Assembly: GCF_002811955.1 (NCBI RefSeq)
Contig: NZ_NPEF01000029.1
Span: 1 to 24,557 of the forward strand
Length of the DNA stretch: 24,557 nt
Reading direction: 5' to 3'
Source of the DNA: Leptospira ellisii
Lineage (GTDB): Bacteria; Spirochaetota; Leptospiria; Leptospirales; Leptospiraceae
The position numbers and the translations under genes are program-made. The first letter of the stretch is position 1. Each line of letters opens with the position of its first letter. Positions 20,129 to 24,557 of the stretch are shown piece by piece. The notes beneath the pieces were generated by a model. It searched no databases. It was not told the origin of the DNA and was given only the letters and a program-made list of their open reading frames with translations.

Positions 20129-21063
20129 GCAAACGAAGAATTTTAGTCACGGGTGGAGCCGGGTTTATCGGATCGCATTTGTGCTCCCGGCTTTTGAAGG
20201 AAGGAAACGAAGTTATCTGTTTGGATAACCTTCATACGGGAAGAAAGAAAAACATAGAACCTCTTTTGGACGATTCCCGTTTCGAATTTATCCGCCACGA
20301 CATCACCGATCCGATCAAGTTGGAAGTGGATCAAATTTACAACATGGCTTGTCCTGCGAGCCCCATTCATTATCAATCCAATTCGATCAAAACGATCAAA
20401 ACGAACGTGCTCGGAATGATGAACATGCTCGGACTTGCGAAACGGATAAACGCGAGAATCCTACAAGCATCGACGAGCGAGGTTTACGGAAATCCTTTGG
20501 AGCATCCTCAAAAGGAAACGTACTGGGGAAACGTGAATCCAGTCGGAATCAGAAGCTGTTACGACGAAGGAAAGCGGGTAGCCGAGACTCTCTGTTTCGA
20601 TTATCAAAGAAATCACCAAGTGGACATTCGTGTGATACGGATCTTCAACACATACGGTCCCAACATGCTCGCCGACGACGGTCGTGTGGTGAGTAATTTC
20701 ATAGTTCAGGCTTTGAAGAAAGAAGACATAACTCTGTACGGAGACGGAGAACAAACTCGTTCTTTTTGTTATGTGGACGATCTTGTGGACGGTATCGTTC
20801 GAATGATGAATACCGAAAATTTTTCCGGTCCGGTAAACCTCGGAAACGACGGCGAGTTCACGGTTCGGGAATTGGCGGAATTGATTCTAAAAGAAACGGG
20901 TTCCTCCTCCAAGTTAATTCATAAACCTCTACCTCAGGACGATCCTGCTCGTAGGAAACCGGATTTGACCCTCGCAAGACAAAGCTTAGGATTCGAACCG
21001 AAGGTTCCTCTTACGGAAGGAATTCGGAAAACAATCGAATACTTCAAAAATAACTTGGATTAA
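20125..21063 (+). CDS. NAD-dependent epimerase/dehydratase, UDP-glucuronate decarboxylase (UDP-xylose synthase) type
   Basis: A 312-residue extended SDR enzyme. The cofactor site [10 protein letters not shown] is at 10-19. [12 protein letters not shown] (73-84) is the hallmark of UDP-xylose synthases. The catalytic set is TSE (117-119), Tyr146 and Lys150 (SCYDEGKR). [10 protein letters not shown] and [16 protein letters not shown] are also typical. The expected reaction is UDP-glucuronate to UDP-xylose, giving a pentose donor for surface glycans. Close relatives with other nucleotide-sugar products exist, so the exact product is inferred. It starts in the ATGA overlap with the M50B gene. Confidence 0.9.
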   Translation: MSKRRILVTGGAGFIGSHLCSRLLKEGNEVICLDNLHTGRKKNIEPLLDDSRFEFIRHDITDPIKLEVDQIYNMACPASPIHYQSNSIKTIKTNVLGMMNMLGLAKRINARILQASTSEVYGNPLEHPQKETYWGNVNPVGIRSCYDEGKRVAETLCFDYQRNHQVDIRVIRIFNTYGPNMLADDGRVVSNFIVQALKKEDITLYGDGEQTRSFCYVDDLVDGIVRMMNTENFSGPVNLGNDGEFTVRELAELILKETGSSSKLIHKPLPQDDPARRKPDLTLARQSLGFEPKVPLTEGIRKTIEYFKNNLD

Positions 21064-21099
21064 ATTTACGCGAAGAAAATCTGGACGTACTTTACCGAA

Positions 21100-21117
21100 G
21101 CGTGTTTTGGAACACGC
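21100..21117 (+). other. Strong short hairpin in the pntAA leader
   Basis: GCGTGTT (21100-21106), loop TTGG, AACACGC (21111-21117): a perfect 7-bp stem in the 76 bp between the UXS-type gene and pntAA, ending 22 bases before the pntAA ATG. No T run follows, so a simple terminator is less likely. It could be a leader or mRNA-processing structure. Confidence 0.45.
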
Positions 21118-21139
21118 GATTTATCACCGGGATTAAATT

Positions 21140-22309
21140 ATGATCATTGGAATTCTAAAAGAAGCTAAAGAAGAAACGAGGGTTTCCGTAACTCCCGATA
21201 TTATCGACGCGTTGAAAAAGATCGGAGCTTCGGTCGTTGTCGAAAAAGGCGCCGGAGAACAATCCTTCTATCACGACGAAAACTATAAAAAAGCCGGCGC
21301 GACTCTGGTTTCCCGTCAGGACGTGATCAGTAAATCCAATATCATCGTAAGTATTCACCTCGCCGATCCGGCCACTCTTGCAAAGATCAAATCCGGAACG
21401 ATTTATCTCGGAATGTTTCAACCTGCAATGAACGCGCCGACGATTCAAAAACTGGCCGCAAAAAAAGTGGAAGTGTTGAGTTTGGACGCGATCGCGAGAA
21501 TCACTAGAGCTCAATCGATGGACGTTCTTTCTTCGCAAGCGACTGTCGCAGGTTATAAGGCGGTACTTTTGGCAGCCGCACATTTGGCTCGTTTTTTTCC
21601 GATGTTGACGACCGCGGCGGGAACGATCACTCCGGCTTCCGTATTGATTATCGGAGCGGGCGTAGCCGGTTTACAAGCCATCGCTTCTGCAAGAAGATTG
21701 GGAGCGGTCGTGGACGTGTTCGACACCAGACCTGAAGTGAAAGAGCAGGTTCAATCTTTGGGAGCGAAGTTCGTCGAAGTGGAAGGAGCTTCCCATTCTG
21801 CGGCTGCAGGCGGTTACGCAGTGGAACAAACCGACGAGTATAAAAAACGTCAGCAGGAAGCGATCGATAAATTTGCCCAAAAGGCGGACGTCATCATAAC
21901 CACGGCGCTGATTCCCGGTAGAAAAGCCCCCGTTCTGATCACCAAAAAGATCGTGGATAATATGAAATCCGGATCTGTGGTGGTGGATTTGGCCTCTCCG
22001 ATGGGCGGAAACTGCGAATATACCAAACACGGTCAAAACGTGATCACCGCAAAAGGGATCACCGTGATCGGTCATAAGAATCTCGCGGGATCCATTCCGA
22101 ACGACTCTTCCAAAATGTTCGGAAAAAACGTATTAAACTTTTTGAAACTGTTGATCAAAGACAAAAAGATCAATCTGGATCTGAACGACGAAATCCTTTC
22201 CTCTACGACGATAACATACGGGGGAGAAATTCGCCACAAGTTGACTCAAGACGCGTTGGGCTCCAAATCAGGAGCAGCAAAGCCGAAGAAGAGCGTTTCC
22301 AAGAAATAA
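21140..22309 (+). CDS. pntA: NAD(P) transhydrogenase alpha subunit, soluble NAD(H)-binding part (PntAA type)
   Basis: A 389-residue protein, close to the length of stand-alone PntAA (domain I) and lacking any membrane segment, so this is the split form rather than full PntA. Landmarks are the opening IGILKEAKEETRVSVTPD, the RAQSMDVLSSQ loop (123-133), the dinucleotide-binding IIGAGVAGLQA (170-180), and DLASPMGGNCEYTK. Alanine dehydrogenase is related, but these loops favour transhydrogenase. It needs PntAB and PntB in the membrane to move hydride between NADH and NADP. Neither follows: the next gene is on the other strand, and the 3' ends overlap by 42 bases. The tail ([12 protein letters not shown]) is lysine-rich. 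Confidence 0.9.
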   Translation: MIIGILKEAKEETRVSVTPDIIDALKKIGASVVVEKGAGEQSFYHDENYKKAGATLVSRQDVISKSNIIVSIHLADPATLAKIKSGTIYLGMFQPAMNAPTIQKLAAKKVEVLSLDAIARITRAQSMDVLSSQATVAGYKAVLLAAAHLARFFPMLTTAAGTITPASVLIIGAGVAGLQAIASARRLGAVVDVFDTRPEVKEQVQSLGAKFVEVEGASHSAAAGGYAVEQTDEYKKRQQEAIDKFAQKADVIITTALIPGRKAPVLITKKIVDNMKSGSVVVDLASPMGGNCEYTKHGQNVITAKGITVIGHKNLAGSIPNDSSKMFGKNVLNFLKLLIKDKKINLDLNDEILSSTTITYGGEIRHKLTQDALGSKSGAAKPKKSVSKK

Positions 22310-22804
22310 TCCGGTAAGACCGAAAATCGAACCGATGATCCAACCTCCGATCACGTCGCTTACGAAGTGATGGAGGGAAAGTAATCTGCCCACCCCGGCC
22401 AAAAGACTGATCAGTATCAAGGCCGGAGGAAACTGAAACAATAAAACCAAAATCAAAACGGCCGTCATGGAATTGGCCGCGTGTGCGGACGGAAACGAAT
22501 GTTTCATATCCGGATTGGAATCCACTTTGCCCGCCACTGTGACGAGCGGACGTTTTCTCGCGATCAGCTTTTTCAGAAACAATACGAATCGATCGTTGGC
22601 GTACGTAACGGCTCCGGTAAACGCCAACACCCAATACCACGCCATCGGTAGATCGCTTTTGAAAAAAAGGAACGGTAGAAGAATCACGAGGAATACTTCC
22701 CCCCGATTCAATTTGGACAATACGTGACTTATCTTAGGGCTGTGAAGATTGGCCCGGATCCAAGTCGAGAGCGAATAATCGATCTTATCTACGATGGTAA
22801 TCAA
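22268..22804 (-). CDS. PAP2-family membrane phosphatase
   Basis: A 178-residue membrane protein of the PAP2 superfamily, acting on lipid phosphates or pyrophosphates. The three signature blocks are present: KKLIARKRP (KxxxxxxRP), HSFPSAHA (PSxH) and [16 protein letters not shown] (RxxxxxHxxxD). Several hydrophobic segments surround them. Undecaprenyl or phosphatidyl substrates are possible; the sequence does not choose. The start is placed at a TTG (22804) that overlaps the hisS stop as TTGA. The same frame runs on upstream into hisS but has no PAP2 similarity there. The ribosome site is weak, so coupling to hisS is likely. Its 3' end overlaps that of pntAA by 42 bases in antisense. Confidence 0.88.
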   Translation of the reverse strand: MITIVDKIDYSLSTWIRANLHSPKISHVLSKLNRGEVFLVILLPFLFFKSDLPMAWYWVLAFTGAVTYANDRFVLFLKKLIARKRPLVTVAGKVDSNPDMKHSFPSAHAANSMTAVLILVLLFQFPPALILISLLAGVGRLLSLHHFVSDVIGGWIIGSIFGLTGLFLGNALLRLCCS

Positions 22805-24120
22805 AGTTGAAAGTCTTTTTTGAGAATTTCCGCAAGCCCTTTTCGAGGCAGGCTTTTTTGTTCGCCGGATACTAGATCTTTGATTTGGACCGTATCCGTA
22901 CGGATTTCCGATTCTCCGAGGAACAATACAAAACGATAACCTTTTTTTTCGGCGGTCTGAATTTGTTTTCCTATTTTCGCGGAATCTAACATCGTTTCGG
23001 CGAGAATTCCATTCTCCCGAAGTTCTTTGGATAGTTTGAACGTATCCAAAAATAGGGATTCTTCCATGATCGGAAGAAAAACCGTTTTTTCCCGGCTTAA
23101 GTTGGGAATTAGTCCGTGGCCTTCCAGAAAGTTTTTGAGGGTTACGTCTCCGAGTCCGAATCCGATTCCCGAAAGTTGTTCTTTGGAAAACAATCCGATC
23201 AAGTTGTCGTAACGACCGCCTCCGTATAAGGATCTTCTGTTTTCCGGATTGGTGTCGAAAACTTCGAAAATACAACCGGTATAATAATCGAAACCGCGAA
23301 TGATCGAAGGATCGAAGGTAAGCTGCTTTTCGACGCCTAACGCCTGTAATTCGCCGAAAAGATTCCGGATAAACGAAACCGATTCCGGATCGATTCCGGG
23401 AATATCCGAAACCGATCGAAGATCGGAACCGAGGAAGGTTTCGATCAAAGGTATTTGTTTAGCCGCGTCGTCGAGAAACGGTTTGATTTCCGATTCGAAC
23501 GCTTCCGCGGAAATTTTGGATTTTTTATCCAGGAGTTTGGAAACTCCGTGAATTTGATCCGCGTTTAACTTGAGGGAATTTTTCAGAAAGCTATCCAGAA
23601 GTTTTCTGTGAGAAACCCGGATTTGATAACTTCCTTCCGGAGCTCCGAATCTTTTCAGGATGGAATCCGCGATCAAAAGGATCTCCAATTCCGCGCGAAA
23701 GGAATCCACGCCGAATAGATCCACGTTCAACTGCCAATGTTCACGAAGTCTTCCTTTGCCGGGTTGTTCATAACGCCATAAATTCGGAACGGAAAACCAG
23801 CGGACGGGTCTCGGAAGATTTCGGAGATTTCCCGCCACCATTCTTGCGAGAGTGGGGGTCATTTCGGGTCTGATCGCGACCCTACGTTCTCCCTTGTCTA
23901 TAAAGTCGTATAATTGCCGTTCTACGATTTCCTCGCCGCTTTTGGCCTTATAAAGATCGAACGATTCCAGAATAGGACCGTCGTATTCCTCGTAGCCGAA
24001 AGAAAGGACTGTTTCCCGCATCACGGAAAACATCCAATTGCGCAGCCGCATTTCGTCCGGATAAAAATCCCTGGTTCCCTTATAAGGGGCTGTGGTTAAA
24101 AAGTTCTTATGATTTTCCAA
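22801..24120 (-). CDS. hisS: Histidyl-tRNA synthetase
   Basis: A 439-residue class II aminoacyl-tRNA synthetase, of normal length, that charges tRNA-His. Motif 1 lies in the first 70 residues ([11 protein letters not shown], then [11 protein letters not shown]). [10 protein letters not shown] and the motif 2 stretch [17 protein letters not shown] follow. The histidine-specific region has [14 protein letters not shown], and motif 3 includes [11 protein letters not shown] and GIGFGLG. A C-terminal anticodon-binding domain occupies about 340-435. The start is a TTG at 24120 (ENHKNF follows), six bases after the stop of the PilZ-like gene. No clear ribosome site is visible; no ATG occurs before about residue 24. 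Confidence 0.96.
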   Translation of the reverse strand: MENHKNFLTTAPYKGTRDFYPDEMRLRNWMFSVMRETVLSFGYEEYDGPILESFDLYKAKSGEEIVERQLYDFIDKGERRVAIRPEMTPTLARMVAGNLRNLPRPVRWFSVPNLWRYEQPGKGRLREHWQLNVDLFGVDSFRAELEILLIADSILKRFGAPEGSYQIRVSHRKLLDSFLKNSLKLNADQIHGVSKLLDKKSKISAEAFESEIKPFLDDAAKQIPLIETFLGSDLRSVSDIPGIDPESVSFIRNLFGELQALGVEKQLTFDPSIIRGFDYYTGCIFEVFDTNPENRRSLYGGGRYDNLIGLFSKEQLSGIGFGLGDVTLKNFLEGHGLIPNLSREKTVFLPIMEESLFLDTFKLSKELRENGILAETMLDSAKIGKQIQTAEKKGYRFVLFLGESEIRTDTVQIKDLVSGEQKSLPRKGLAEILKKDFQL

Positions 24121-24121
24121 G

Positions 24122-24557
<436 letters not shown>

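Noticed and set aside
22805..23275. N-terminal extension of the PAP2 frame into hisS
   Set aside because: The extra residues are Arg/Asn/Ser-rich with no PAP2 features and lie antiphase to hisS motifs. The TTG at 22804 coupled to the hisS stop is more likely.

Overview
The window looks like ordinary chromosomal DNA from a spirochaete of the genus Leptospira. This rests on the overall character of the proteins: spirochaete-type lipoboxes such as FANC, a PAS-containing Aer-like taxis receptor, a PilZ-type protein, a fatty-alcohol-oxidase-type flavoprotein, and frequent TTG start codons with strong GGAGG sites. By eye the GC content is in the mid-40s percent. That would suit a higher-GC Leptospira species better than L. 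interrogans, but this was not computed. Coding density is very high. No gap between genes exceeds 300 bp. I see no rRNA, tRNA, CRISPR array, insertion sequence, prophage or attachment site.

Layout. (1) 1-1058: 3' part of an unrecognised gene running in from the left edge. (2) 1228-2289 (+): a short PuuD-like membrane protein followed three bases later by a c-type cytochrome lipoprotein, ending in a hairpin terminator. (3) 2410-6264 (-): a GH42 beta-galactosidase, an unknown protein and an inositol-monophosphatase-family enzyme. (4) 6459-10786 (+): Hsp33, TsaE, TsaB and RNase R, closely packed. (5) 10871-12977 (+): a small lipoprotein-like protein and a GMC oxidoreductase that together match a plant-type long-chain fatty alcohol oxidase cut in two. 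(6) 13055-14557 (+): an exported TPR protein. (7) 14554-17233 (-): a compact operon of TonB-like protein, NusG paralogue, KdsD and AroD. (8) 17475-19172 (+): the Aer-like chemoreceptor. (9) 19253-22309 (+): an M50B-type membrane metallopeptidase, a UDP-glucuronate-decarboxylase-type SDR enzyme and a transhydrogenase PntAA subunit. (10) 22268-24557 (-): a PilZ-like protein cut by the right edge, HisS and a PAP2 phosphatase.

How the genes relate. Most of the content is housekeeping: t6A tRNA modification (TsaE, TsaB), tRNA charging (HisS), RNA decay (RNase R), the shikimate pathway (AroD), Kdo synthesis for LPS (KdsD), nucleotide-sugar chemistry (UXS-type) and redox balance (PntAA, Hsp33). The more unusual items are the split oxidoreductases in regions 2 and 5, the coupling of a specialised NusG paralogue to KdsD, a GH42 enzyme without the family's zinc-cysteine cluster in a genus known for living on fatty acids, and two interleaved, mutually exclusive inverted repeats in front of hslO. 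I found no convincing completely new system. The observations below are leads of modest strength.
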